Of a stretch of 64,000 nucleotides of DNA, positions 47,500 through 59,034 are shown piece after piece. Numbering within the stretch: the stretch's first letter is position 1; every line of letters starts with the position of its first letter. A program made the position numbers and the translations under genes. Location of the stretch: NCBI RefSeq assembly GCF_032854445.1, contig NC_088300.1:79461084-79525083 (forward strand), written 5' to 3'. The notes beneath the pieces are model-generated. The model was not told the DNA's origin and ran no database searches. It was given only the letters and a program-made list of their open reading frames with translations. The DNA comes from Liolophura sinensis. Its lineage: Eukaryota; Mollusca; Polyplacophora; Chitonida; Chitonidae.

Positions 47500-48565
47500 A
47501 AATGACGTTCTGTATATTGTCCTACAAAACTGTCTCATCAACCATATACCTGGCATATTGTCCTACAATGCTGTGTGCTGTCAACCTATTACACCTGGTA
47601 TATTGTCCTACAAAACTGTCTCGTCAACCATATACCTGGCATATTGTCCTACAATGCTGTGTGCTGTCAACCTATTACACCTGGTATATTGTCCTACAAT
47701 ACTGTGTGTTGTCAACCATACACCTGGCATATTGTCCTACAATGCTGTGTCGTCAACCATACACCTGGCATATTGTCCTAAAATACTGTCTCGTCAAATA
47801 TACACCTGGTATATTGTCCTACAATGCAGTGTGTCGTCAACCATACACCTGGCATATTGTCCTACAATACTGTCTCGTCAACCATACACCTGGTATATTG
47901 TCCTACAATACTGCCTCGTCAACCATACACCTGGCATATCGCCCTACAATACTGTCTCGTCAACCATACGCCCGGCATATCGTCCTACAATACTGTGTCG
48001 TCAACGATGTACCTGGCATATTGTCCTATAATGCTGTATCGTCAACCATACACCTGGCATATTGTCCTATTATGCAGTGTGCCGTCAACCATATACCTGG
48101 TATATTGTCCTATTATGCAGTGTGCCGTCAACCATACACCTGGCATATTGTCCTATTATGCTGTGTGCCGTAGACCATATACCTGGTATATTGTCCTATT
48201 ATGCTGTGTGCCGTCAACCATACACCTGGCATATTGTCCTACAATGCTGTGTCGTCAACCATACACCTGGTATAATGTCCTATTATGCTGTGTGCCGTCA
48301 ACCATACACCTGGCATACTGTCCTACAATACTGTGTCGTCAACCATACACATGGAACGTTGTCCTACAATACTGTGTTGTCAGCCATAAACCTGGCATGT
48401 TGTCCAACAAACGTCTGTGGTCGACCATAAACCTGGCATGTTTTCCTACAACACTGTGTGGTCAGCCAAAAACCTGACACGTTGCCCAACAATACTCTGT
48501 GGTCAACCATACACCTGGCATATTTTCCTACAATACTCTCTCGTCAACCATATACCGTTTATATC
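47500..48565. repeat. 41-bp minisatellite, array 3
   Basis: About 26 units contain GGCATATTGTCCTACAATAC, TGTGTCGTCAACCATACACC, with many variants. 41 bp is not a codon multiple, so the three plus-strand frames cycle through the same peptide; none is a gene. It forms the left edge of the T2 block, as array 1 does for T1. Confidence 0.95.
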
Positions 48566-48639
48566 GACTACAATCTCCTGCTCATGACCAATAAAGTCAA
48601 TGAAATAATGAAGTCAACTTCAAAGTCGATATGGCAAAG

Positions 48640-49674
48640 ATCGGCCGTGGCCTGAGATTTGGTCAGTAATGTGCCTGACAAGTTTTACTCCGGTGATTCG
48701 GTGACATGCACCTACAAACATGGCCGACGTCGTTCAAGTCGAGATTACGGTACAGCGTACAACATCAAACAAACTATTGAAAACTTAGGCTTAAGATAAA
48801 TCATGTTTTTGGTGCGAGTAAGTAGTTAGAAATAACACATTGATGTATGCGAAAGTCTGGAATTGTATTTAAATTACCATATTGGCGAATCATTTCTCTA
48901 CATTCATCCAACTCGCATTGAAACTGATCGGCGACTTCCTGTCAAGTGATTTGTCTAAGAATATACACATATCATGCCAGTTAATTGAACGGTTTTTTGA
49001 TATATTGTTTTTAGTACTCTTCAAGCGTGAGACACTTTAGGTGGATACATTGGCTTGTATTGGGAGAACTTTTCCGCTGGCGAATTACACTGAAGACATT
49101 CACCGGCCCACCAGGCGGATATTTCTGACCGTCGTGGTCAGTAAAGCATGTCATGTGATATAATAAATCATGTAAGACAAACAAAATGGCATAGGTCCAC
49201 ACAATTCGCCGAAATTCGCTGGAGTGGACAGAATACGCTGACAGAATAAAATCGCCGGCGTATTTTTTCGCTGGTGTCAATCTGACATGACTAAGATCGG
49301 CTGCCAAACACGCCGTTGCCAGTGCGGTCACACAACGCGGATTTTTAGAAATTTAACAAATCCACCTAGTGTTTCCGACGCTTTAGTTTTATGACATTAT
49401 GTTACAATCTTGTTCGAATTCTATTTAAAGAAAAAAACTCTGTAATGTTCGTTCAACGTTTCAACGTTTATTAGATTTTAATATGTACATGTATTTCCTT
49501 TAGGTATTGATGTTTAATTTATGATGTTTTATTGATTTTCAATAAATACTATATTCCCCGTGACCAACATCGTTTTCTCAAAATCAGTGTGACTCCACGG
49601 CCAGTTTCACATCCAATGAAAAGTGTCATGTCCAGCTATTAAGGTGAAGTCATTGCAATGCCATCAATGTGACA
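48640..49674. other. Non-coding stretch downstream of T2
   Basis: It holds the 3' flank shared with T1 (from about 49465) and a TTTATT (AATAAA on the minus strand) at 49467-49472. A minus-strand frame at 49011-49331 begins at GTG with no in-frame ATG nearby and is unsupported. Confidence 0.45.
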
Positions 49675-49941
49675 TCATTCAAATGGCTTCAACTGTGAAT
49701 TACAACCGTCACATCGCGATTTCGGGCGGCATGGTATATTATAAGCGAAGTTACAAGTCTTGACAAAATCTCGGTCGTCCCACAGAAGACCGGCAGCGCA
49801 ATCCTTGACGTGCCAAACCCCTTTGTTGCAATGAAGGTATTTACCACAGTGGTCCCAACAGAAGCTAAAGGTGTGGTGTTCACAACGTGTGCAATTCGTC
49901 GGCTCGTAATCCTTGAAGCACTGCGTGGCGTTAAAAACACC
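49675..49941 (-). other. CBM14-like exon of T2, out of frame with the upstream exon
   Basis: After an acceptor (AATTTTGTTTCAG) the exon encodes a peritrophin/CBM14-like pattern: TNCTRCEHHTFSFCWDHCGK, YLHC, KDCAAGLLWDD, CNFAYNIPC, ending at a stop at 49675. CBM14 domains bind chitin. In this copy the run after GGTG is five T, against four in T1. The standard junction from exon 3 (phase 1) then reads Trp-Cys-Phe and stops. The cysteine frame itself is intact and free of stops, continuing upstream of the acceptor only to a GTG. Either the last base of the T run is an assembly error, or T2 has recently lost its chitin-binding tail. Confidence 0.7.
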
Positions 49942-50065
49942 CTGAAACAAAATTAAGAAACCTGACGTAAACACAAGCAGTACACTAGGGAAAACCCAAG
50001 CACAATTCTCTGCCACGGCGCATGTTTGATGTCACTCATCACACGTAACATATTAGTAGCAATTT

Positions 50066-50626
50066 AAACATAAAAACGATGCCAAAGTTAGATGAAAGAG
50101 CGTCAAACCTTATTGGCAAATATGATCTTATTTTTTGGGATTTTTTTTCAAGAGAAAAGGGTATGTGAAAATATTTTATATGGCGGGAATTTGGGACCAA
50201 CTTTTAGTATTTATCGTTGTTGCGTAATAATGTTCTAAATAATGATGTCATGTTTGTCTAATAAATTTATTTGAATGTAAATTTGTTGTTTATATCGAAA
50301 CATATGCATTTAACTTAAATTATGATAACATTTATGAACATATTAAAAATATAAATATGATCCAAATTGAGATTTAATACATTTGTTAGCTGAAAAGAAC
50401 AAATTCTAGTGCAAAATTATTTATTAAATCTGTGTTACATCCTTATTTATGACATTATTAGATAAGGACTATAAATACCAAAAGGTGGTCCCAAATACAC
50501 AACACACAAAAATTATTTTCAAGTGTCTTTTTCTCCTGTAGGAAAATAGGCAAAAATATTGAAGACCACGTTCAGTAATAACTTTTCGCACTCTTTCATC
50601 TGAACTTTATGTCATTTTTATGTTTT
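50066..50626. mobile_element. Foldback (MITE-like) element in last intron of T2
   Basis: About 50066-50250 and 50440-50626 are long, imperfect inverted repeats. Paired blocks include AACATAAAAACG with its complement near 50612-50626, GATGAAAGAG near 50090 with CTCTTTCATC near 50591, and ATTTGGGACC near 50190 with GGTCCCAAAT near 50485. The corresponding T1 intron is only 89 bp against 1,140 bp here, so this DNA arrived or was kept in one member only. Target duplication and terminal bases are not clear. Confidence 0.65.
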
Positions 50627-51083
50627 CGCCACCTTTAGAGACAAACTGCGGGCCTTCACTGTCTTCATGGACTTCCTAGTACCGGATATGATAGGTTACC
50701 CTGCACTACCGACGAACAACCGTTGTGACTGGCCAACAGACTTGTGTTGAGCTCTACTGCCCAATCAGCTCATCAGATACAAAGAAGATCCGTTTATCAA
50801 AATTCAGAGGAAAGTTTTACTTGGCAATCAAAAGTAGTAGTTGTGACATTTGGATGAATTGAGGTCTAAACAGTAACTACTGTCCTGGTCATGGTCAGTA
50901 ACATTTGTTAGTTTTATGCTGAAAATCGACATAAAAAGCTCATTTGTCGACCCTTTCAGTTTATTAAGGCCATGGGTGCAATGGAACCAATGTGATTTTA
51001 ACCTGAGATATAGTTTAATGTATTATACATCAAGTTTCGACTATAACAAGACGGATAAATCAGCCGGCAAAAGTTTCACTTAC

Positions 51084-54000
51084 ATTCTGACTTGATGAGG
51101 ACAGTTGTGGTTGGCTCGGTGGTTGTGGTTGTGGTGGTTGGAGGCGTGGTTGTCGTCGTTGTTGTTGTAGTTGTAGTGGTCAGTAAGTCTTCGAAATCCG
51201 GGTCCACGGGAGGTGGGGGTCGGGGCTTGTAAGGGTCCTCGATGTATCCAAAGTTCAACCACGGCCAGATGGCAGAATAATCACAGTAAAACTTCAAGAA
51301 GCTGAGGTCTCTCTTGTGACTGGGGTATGGCGTGCTGTCAAAATAATCCCAGTTCATGTAAAACACGTTTTCCATCGTATCACTGTATTGCTTAGGCTCC
51401 TTGGTTGACACTATTACAACACCGGAACACGTGCCGTATTCATCGGAACCGGTCACGCGACAGTGAGATACACATATGTTCCCACATTCGTCGTAGACCC
51501 GAATGAGGGCTCGGATCTGGAAATCGGACGAATCCCTGGGGTCCTTTACAGCCGCGTAAGTCCAGGCTGAGGAAATGGGTAGGCGCTTGTCCACCACAGA
51601 GTATTCCCGGTAAGTTCCATTGTAATCGAGGCCGTACGTCTGAACATAAACTCGCCCAGTTTCCGAGCTGGAGCACTTGCACGTATCAAGGTTCGGTGCC
51701 GGGTAGTCCCTTTTGTTCCTCAAGCTGACATTATAAGCGCCATTGGAGAATGGGACGGCAGAGTAGATATCGTTTGTCGCCCTAGTCGATGGGGAGGTGA
51801 AGGCTTTGACGGGATAACTGAACTCGTCGGGTCGGATGTAGGAGACCTGTATGGGGAGGTAGACCCAGTCCCGCTCGTCACAGTTGTTTCCGTCCAAGCA
51901 GTAGGAATTCTGATACCCACTGTTCCCATGACAAGACGCGCCCGAGGCCTGGTTATTAGCGACGGCTTTACAGGTTCGTGATATAACATTACAGGCCAGA
52001 GCACCGGTTGTACCGCACGTATTCTGTGAGGAACAGGTCGGCTTGATATACCGGTACACCAGTTTACCGTATCTGTCTCGGAGGCCCGCTCTGTTTCTGA
52101 TGGCCGGGACCACACCCAGTTCCTGGATTGGGAAATGTGCCGTGTATCCACTAAACTTGGTGGGCCAGTCTGTCTCAGGATCCATGTTATTTTGCACTTG
52201 TAGATCACGAAAGTCCTGCCAGACACTGTCTATGTAAGCGCTCAACAGGAAATACATGGGATCGTTCATTGAAGTTTGCAAAAGGGCCATGTCTCCTCCG
52301 ATCCACAGGCGCACTCCATAGGAGTGAAGCTCCAAGTTATTTTCAAATTCAGCGTTTGGGAAAGTTATATCGGATATAGACATACTTCCTGTCATAATCT
52401 TGGTGACGTCATTTGGCTTCATGAGTCGTCCAGAGTGGCCAATATTGCGCATGAGTTTCCTCCCTTGGATATCCCAGTTGGCAAAAGGTCCTGAATTGAC
52501 CAGGCCATTCCCATTTCCGGCGTATTGGGGGCCCCAGATCAGAGACTGGGCGGGCCACTCCAGCTGACTGTCTAACGTTACATCCCAGTATGGTAGCGTC
52601 ACATCGCTTTCATATTCTCTTAAAGCTAGTTCGAACCTGAAAAAAAACCCAGCTTGACGAATATAAAATCAACTGGCGAGTTGGTTATATCACATTAACG
52701 TCAGCTAACAGGAAATTATATAGTCATGAGAATGTCTAACAGCAATCTGTCAACAGGACATTGTAAAGCAGTCCATTACAAAAATGTCTCACAGCAGTCT
52801 GTCAACAGGACATTGTAAAGCAGTCCATTACAAAAATGTCTCACAGCAGTCTGTCAACAGGACATTGTAAAGCAGTCCATTACAAAAATGTCTCACAGCA
52901 GTCTGTCAACAGGACATTGTAAAGCAGTCCATTACAAGTATGTCTGACAGCAATCTCACAGCAGGCTATACCTTACACACCATGTATAACTATAACTTGT
53001 AAAGTATAAAGGTTATATCATGTATTACTATAACTTGGACAGTATAAAGGTTATATCATGTATTACTATAACTTGGACAGTATAAAGGTTATATCATGTA
53101 TTACTATAACTTGTACAGTATAAGGGTTATATCATGTATTACTATAACTTGGACAGTATAAAGGTTATATCATGTATTACTATAACTTGGACAGTATAAA
53201 GGTTATATCATGTATTACTATAACTTGGACAGTATAAAGGTTATATCATGTATTACTATAACTTGTACAGTATAAAGGTTATATCATGTATTACTATAAC
53301 TTGGACAGTATAAAGGTTATATCATGTATTACTATAACTTGTACAGTATAAGGGGTTATATCATGTATTACTATAACTTGTACAGTATAAAGGTTATATC
53401 ATGTATTACTATAACTTGTAAAGTATAAAGGTTATATCATGTATTACTATAACTTGGACAGTATAAAGGTTATATCATGTATTACTATAACTTGGACAGT
53501 ATAAAGGTTATATCATGTATTACTATAACTTGTACAGTATAAGGGTTATATCATGTATTACTATAACTTGGACAATATAAAGGTTATATCATGTATTACT
53601 ATAACTTGTACAGTATAAAGGTTACATCATGTATTACTATAACTTGGACAGTATAAGGGTTATATCTTACAGATCCAGGAAGATACGGTTCCAGACTAGG
53701 TAGGCTGGGCCATGATGGGCCGCTCTTGAAGTCTCGCCGACGTGGAGACTCGTCAATGCATCATATTTTCCCTGAAAAAAATTTTTTTCTAAGCACTTAA
53801 TTTGTTCCTCTAATGGAGGTATTTCCAGCTAATCACTACCAAGGGACCATATACGGTGACAGGAAGTCCTACATTCCCCCCACATTGTTGGATTGTAGGT
53901 GACAAATAACAACCATGAACAGCTATATTTACCTGTATACAAGGAACCACGGGGTTTTGGGAGTTATATCTCGTCAACATCCTTGCCAGCAGAATGCTGG

Positions 54001-54624
54001 GTACATTGTAACTAGAATACGGGGAACACTGTTAGCAGCGTTTCAATGACGTCATTACTCACGTGAATGGATGTGGATTTATGGAAATAGTTACAACAAG
54101 TTTTGCATATGGATATACATGTAGATGAAATCTTATATATTCGAAACACGTTTCAATCTACACAGATGAAACCAGAGGAAGTAAGTCTGCGTGCCTGAAT
54201 TACGCAAGTGTAATGTACTTACAGCCTTGTCATTCTTGAATGCCAGCAATGCTCTGTGGAATATGTCCAACTCCGCCACTGTTAACATTCGGTACTCCTT
54301 CCGTTCTCTGATGGTCAGCTGCCCATTCTCAGCCCGGTTTCCTTCATCCCGGAACTTGTTATACAGCTCCTCTATCCACGCTGTCTGTACACTATTCAAA
54401 CCTTTCGATTGTGCAACAGAGTATAAATAAGTCTCGACGCATGCGTATTCCACTATTTCCGCATTATATTGCACGCCTATGGGAAAGACGTTTTTCCCAC
54501 CTTCATATTGCATGCAGAGAACATAGTCCCACTCGGAATGTCCTTCGTCCACTTCTGCCACAGTCAGGGGTTCGTACACGGCCAGGAGAAGCAACACCAC
54601 GCGAATCAAAAACTCCCAATACAT
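51084..54624 (-). CDS. Secreted tyrosinase-like protein T2, predicted pseudoenzyme
   Basis: Three coding exons join in phase: 54624-54223 (134 codons), 53771-53671 (101 nt) and 52636-51084 (1553 nt), all with GT-AG borders. An acceptor 9 bases upstream of the ATG implies a non-coding first exon. Residues 1-22 are a signal peptide (FLIRVVLLLLAVYEPLTVA). The CuA region keeps SLH and AAHHGPAY, but the usual WHR reads VWNR. In the CuB region the usual HNxVH-W motif reads HSYGVRLW, and the usual HH before AFID is replaced in DPMYFLLSAYIDSVW. Structural motifs (LREYESDVTLPYWD, GGDM, DP, W) and paired cysteines remain, followed by RPPPPVDPDFEDL and a long Thr tract. The usual o-diphenol oxidation is unlikely. 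A structural role in shell matrix or periostracum is an inference. With the present T run the product ends at about 688 residues. Confidence 0.85.
52725..52945. repeat. 52-bp minisatellite in T2 intron
   Basis: About four units contain ATGTCTCACAGCAGTCTGTC and AACAGGACATTGTAAAGCAG. It shares position and the ATGTCTCA core with the 56-bp array of T1. Confidence 0.93.
52990..53667. repeat. 38-bp minisatellite in T2 intron
   Basis: About 18 units contain TATCATGTATTACTATAACT and ACAGTATAAAGGTTA. The array fills the intron between exons 2 and 3 and ends four bases before the exon 2 donor (TCT, then GTAAGATATA), whose intron side is itself repeat-like. Confidence 0.95.
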
Positions 54625-54639
54625 GATATCTCACTGCAA

Positions 54640-56311
54640 TAGAAGAGAAAAGTACAGAATCCAAGCTAGTATCTGACTCAGGACATTCCAAACAACACAT
54701 CATACAGAGAAAGATTTGCATGGCCAAATGGCCCTATTTTACCCATTATGTGTGACCCCAGGCCATTGGTACACACGTTCGTCTCGTGTGTAACTCTCCT
54801 AGTTTTACAGTTTTTGGGACCAGTGAGCTGAAGGACTGAGCGTCACCTTGTGACTTTCACACATAAAGCTCTGCGCACAGTCAGCTCTGCGCACAGAGTG
54901 CCAGACAGCATAGACGAGTATTCAGATGCTACGAAGAATAATGACATATGCAGTAAGCGCTGTTTGGGGAGGTATATAAATGGCTTTAGGTTTGAATGAC
55001 AGGCCAAATAATAGTGAGTGTCCAGCGAAGCACTATGGAACTATGTAGCCTTCTGGTCAGTCTCCGATATGACAATGACATGCCATGTATTTCTATTCTT
55101 CAGGCTCATGAAGAACCCTGAGACCTATGAGAAATTCATGGAATTATAAGACTACCCGATCATTAAACAGTAACTTTGTTGAACACAAGAAGTACAAGAG
55201 TGTGTTCAGTGACAAACGCGCGGTAGTCTTGGCATACAGCTATGTAGAAGTGCCACGGTTACTACAGTTGGCGGATCACACTTACAACAAGCTGACGCCC
55301 AAACACTCTGCTCATTGACTAAATTCTCCACTACCATACAAGATATAGACGACAAATCCATGGTCATAGACGTATATGTGCGGTAATATTTATTCTGAGC
55401 ATGACCCAAATAAGAAGAATACCACCAGTATTTACAGAGTAGGTCAACTATATATGTGTTCATGCAGTCGGTCAGCCGTGGTCAATTGTCATGGAGGTGA
55501 ACACGTGGTGTCTGGGTCACTGTCCATTGTGGCGACACCCCAACCCTCAACCCCCGCTTGCTTGCGGTCACCGTCAGGACAAACCACAATGTCGGTTATA
55601 TCATCAACAGACACTTCTGCTTAAACCATGGTACCAAGGGGCGTGTAATTTGCTACTATTTAAGCATTCACACGAACAGTCAGAATAAAACCTAACTGAG
55701 GTAAACTGACAAGAGGCCGTTTTTCAACGGTTACGTGTGATCACTTGCCAACTACCACACCGTCATCGCTGCTCTGGTTTTACTCTGCATGAAGTAAGTC
55801 CTTTATGTTACCTTAAGACATTTACGTCGGAATACTGTAGGTCTTTATAGGCGCGCAAATCTTTGCTTACCTTCAATCTTCAATCACGATGTTAATGTCG
55901 TCTCTACCGGGACATCATCGTTCACCAAAGCGGATATGAAATGTAGGTCCCTCGCCCAAATTTGGAATGTCCTTTTTCGTCGTGATATAAAGTGCAATTC
56001 ATGACGCGCTTTTCTTTAGATCCACTACTAGACCGGTTCTCAAACTTTTATTCGCAGTTCGAGCATCTATTTTTGCCCGTTGCCTTCTTTGTGCTGAAAA
56101 ATAGGCCTACAGAAGCTCGAGGAGGCAACAAATATCACCCGGTTAACCACATACATTCCATGCAGCTATTGATCCTTTAAGCGCTGATACATACGTACAT
56201 ATTTTGCATTTTGTATTATTTCCTCACTATAACTAGCAACATGTGCAAATTTCTCACTTTGAGAACAGTAACATACACTTGGTGAGTGGTATACGGCCTA
56301 CACCTCTCCAC
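54640..56311. other. T2 upstream region and non-coding sequence
   Basis: A strong plus-strand TATA box (GTATATAAATGG) lies at about 54970, opposite in direction to T2. A possible acceptor (CTATTCTTCAG) at about 55103 and a 63-codon frame at 55127-55318 follow, but I recognise no protein. From about 55985 the sequence matches 42090 onward of T1. Confidence 0.4.
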
Positions 56312-56400
56312 CAATGCCCACCCACCTCACCCCACCCCACCACCTCACCTCACCCCACCCCACCCCACCCCACCCACCTCACCTCACCCCACCACAGACA
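56312..56400. repeat. CACCC-type low-complexity tract
   Basis: An almost pure C/A strand of CCCCAC and CCTCAC words about 85 bases long; the other strand is G/T only. It is absent at the matching place in T1. Confidence 0.9.
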
Positions 56401-56929
56401 CACACTTAGTTAATGGAATATTATTCATGTTCAATTCGATGTCAACTTACTTACCTGGCTAGCACACCAGCGAGCAAGCCTTTGAAACATAAGGATGAGA
56501 AGGTTCTGATATCAGTAGTTTTGGGGGATGAAGTTGTACTGGAAACCAACCATCCTGATCTCAACACCTGGAGATCAATCTGATCTGTTTACTGCCTGAA
56601 CACAATCTACACAGGTATTGAAAACAAAAGTTATTAAGTTTCTCTTCATCTTCATCTGATTTGTAACCCTTTGTGGGTTTGGTTTCTTTCACACTTTTAT
56701 AAAGTCTCCACTCCTTAGCCTCTAATCTGAGGAAATAAATTTTCTTCTAACAATTATCACGTGGAAAAATTGCAGATAAACCCCATTTTCAAAACTGACA
56801 ATCGTTGAGTCAGATCTATAGTAGTCACTTCTTATACTGATTTTATCGTGAAAAGTCAACATTGGGAGTAGCTACTACATCTGACTTCAGTAAGAATTGT
56901 TGGTTAACAATGAAGTAAAATGACACCGA

Positions 56930-57805
56930 TTCTGCCATAACGAACCTGGACCTTGTCTGAAACACAGGGCTCCAATCGGGCAGGCTTCTCTGACACACAC
57001 TGGTTCTGCCATGACGTACCTGGACCTTGTCTGAAACACAGGGCTCCAATCGGGCAGGCTTCTCTGAGACACCGATTCTGCCATGACGTACCTGGACCTT
57101 GTCTGAAACACAGGGCTCCAATCGGGCAGGCTTCTCTGACACACACTGGTTCTGCCATGACGTACCTGGACCTTGTCTGAAACACAGGGCTCCAAGCGGG
57201 CAGGCTTCTCTGAGACACCGATTCTGCCATGACGTACTTGGACCTTGTCTTAAACACAGGGCTCCAATCGAGCATGCTTCTCTGACACACACTGATTCTG
57301 CCATGACGTACCTGGACCTTGTCTGAAACACAGGGCTCCAATCGGGCATGTTTCTCTGACACACACTGATTCTGCCATGACGTACCTGGACCTTGTCTGA
57401 AACACAGGGATCCAATCGGGCAGGCTTCTCTGACGCACACCGGTTCTGCCATGACGTACCTGGACCTTGTCTGAAACACAGGGCTCCAAGCGGGCAGGCT
57501 TCTCTGAGACACCGGTTTTGCCATGACGTACCTGGACCTTGTCTGAAACACAGGGCTCCAATCGGGCAGGCTTCTCTGACACACACTGGTTCTGCCATGA
57601 CGTACCTGGACCTTGTCTGAAACACAGGGCTCCAATCGGGCATGCTTCTCTGACACACACTGGTTCTGCCATGACGTACCTGGACCTTGTCTGAAACACA
57701 GGGCTCCAGTCGGGCATGCTTCTCTGAAACACACCGGTTCTGCCATGACGTACCTGGACTTTGTCTGAAACACAGGGCTCCAAGCGGGCAGTCTTCTCTG
57801 ACACA
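56930..57805. repeat. Minisatellite of alternating 72- and 74-bp units
   Basis: About 12 units contain CTGCCATGACGTACCTGGAC, CTTGTCTGAAACACAGGGCT and GGGCAGGCTTCTCTGA. The junction is either ACACACTG or GACACCG, giving 74 or 72 bases. The mix keeps very long minus-strand frames open (up to 307 codons); these are repeat artefacts with no start or splice context. Confidence 0.95.
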
Positions 57806-58024
57806 TTATTATCTGTATTAAAAGCAAGTCTCACCGCACACAAAGAGAAGAGTTCAATTCTTTCAGTGTTATTGAGATATGTTTTATTTATTTGTTTTTG
57901 TGTTTTTAATTAGTGTGTGACGCAGTTATGTGTGACTGATGTTAGGGTGGTCGATTTTAAGGGCGGAGGAAACGATCCCCTGTCACCACTTTCCTAACGA
58001 CCCTTATGACATAAAGCCGCAGTG

Positions 58025-58395
58025 GAACTATAGGCAGTGTTGCTCCAGCCTTGTAAGTTGGTAGAGCGTCTGCTTCGGGAGCGGTAGATCCAGGGTCAAT
58101 CTTGGGTCGCGTCACACCTAAGACTTTAAAAGAGGAAGCTGTAACCTCCTCGCTTGGCGTTCAGCATGAATGGGATAGTGCAACGACTGGATGACCCATA
58201 TCAGTATAATGGCTCGGGTGGGGCCACTTACTTGCCTTTGGTAAGTCGTCTCAGTGAAACAGCACTAGATAAAAGAGCGGTGGAAACCCGTCCTGCAACA
58301 AGGAGGCACATCACATGCACTCTAAGGATTCCTTCGTCGTCATATGGCTGAAAATTGTTAAGTACGACGTTTAACCCCAGGCACTCACTCACTCC
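58025..58395 (+). mobile_element. Second tRNA-SINE family, near full length
   Basis: A tRNA-like head (GTTGGTAGAGCGTCTGCTTC, GGGAGCGGTAGATCC, TCTTGGGTCGCGTC) is followed by a body and a 3' end with GTCGTCATATGGCTGAAAAT, TACGACGTTTAACCCC and CACTCACTCACTC. The truncated copy at 36009-36080 is the reverse complement of this 3' end. Confidence 0.88.
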
Positions 58396-59034
58396 AGCCT
58401 TATACCTCACCGGCCCGCCGTCAATCGGTTGAGTCGGCGAGGAAGGATTCACCCGTTGTTATCCACCGCAGTATTTATTAATGTACTCAGGTATTTTTCA
58501 CTTGTATGAGAGGGGTCAGGTTGATGGGTGGAGGTCAGGTTGATGGGTGGAGGTAACAGAGGTGGACTGCCTGAAGTAAACTACCTCCCTTCAGGAGCTA
58601 CTGAGATTATCAGCTGGCATGTATTTAATGTATTCCATTGTTGTTTAACACCATACTCAAGAACTTTTCGTTTATACAATGTCAGTTTTATAGGTGGGGG
58701 TAAATCAGAATGCTGGATATAAACTACCGACCTTTGGCAAGTTACTGACACACTCTCCCACATGTGACGTGCACATTACTCTCTTTATATTTATACAAGC
58801 CAGTGCCCATGAGCACAGTACGCACAGATATGCGCACCGTATTAGTGGAAGAGCATAACGACCATAAGCGACCTCTGTCGACTGCTTAAGATCCCGAATT
58901 CCCCACAAGCAGTGAGAGCAGACAAATATACAAATTCCCTACCCCGATCTGGATTATAGCGGAAGGCAGGATGCAAACTTGTTTAGGTGAGCCCGGCAGC
59001 CCATCCTAGCTCCATCTCCTTGCGTTACTACTAG
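58396..59034. other. Non-coding stretch with worn SINE-like sequence
   Basis: A two-copy repeat of GTCAGGTTGATGGGTGGAG lies at about 58515-58550. About 58625-58720 resembles the tail of the first SINE family (ACCATACTCAAGAACTTTTC) but is heavily mutated. No exon. Confidence 0.5.

Larger units (their letters stand above)
48566..56600. repeat. Tandem segmental duplication, member T2 (partner 35741-42900)
   Basis: It has the same landmark order as member T1 and carries the tyrosinase copy with an open reading frame. The two members lie head to tail about 12-14 kb apart, each starting right after an array of the 41-bp repeat. Confidence 0.85.

Noticed and set aside
47502-48477. Long plus-strand frames of 217-223 codons
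   Set aside because: They are the 41-bp minisatellite read in three frames in turn.
49675-50016. A stand-alone secreted CBM14 protein with a hydrophobic leader
   Set aside because: The apparent start is GTG with no in-frame ATG before a stop, and the hydrophobic part is the intron's pyrimidine-rich 3' end. It is better read as the tail exon of T2.
56843-57843. Frames of up to 307 codons on the minus strand with Cys and Trp repeats
   Set aside because: All are translations of the 72/74-bp minisatellite; three overlapping frames give permutations of the same peptide.
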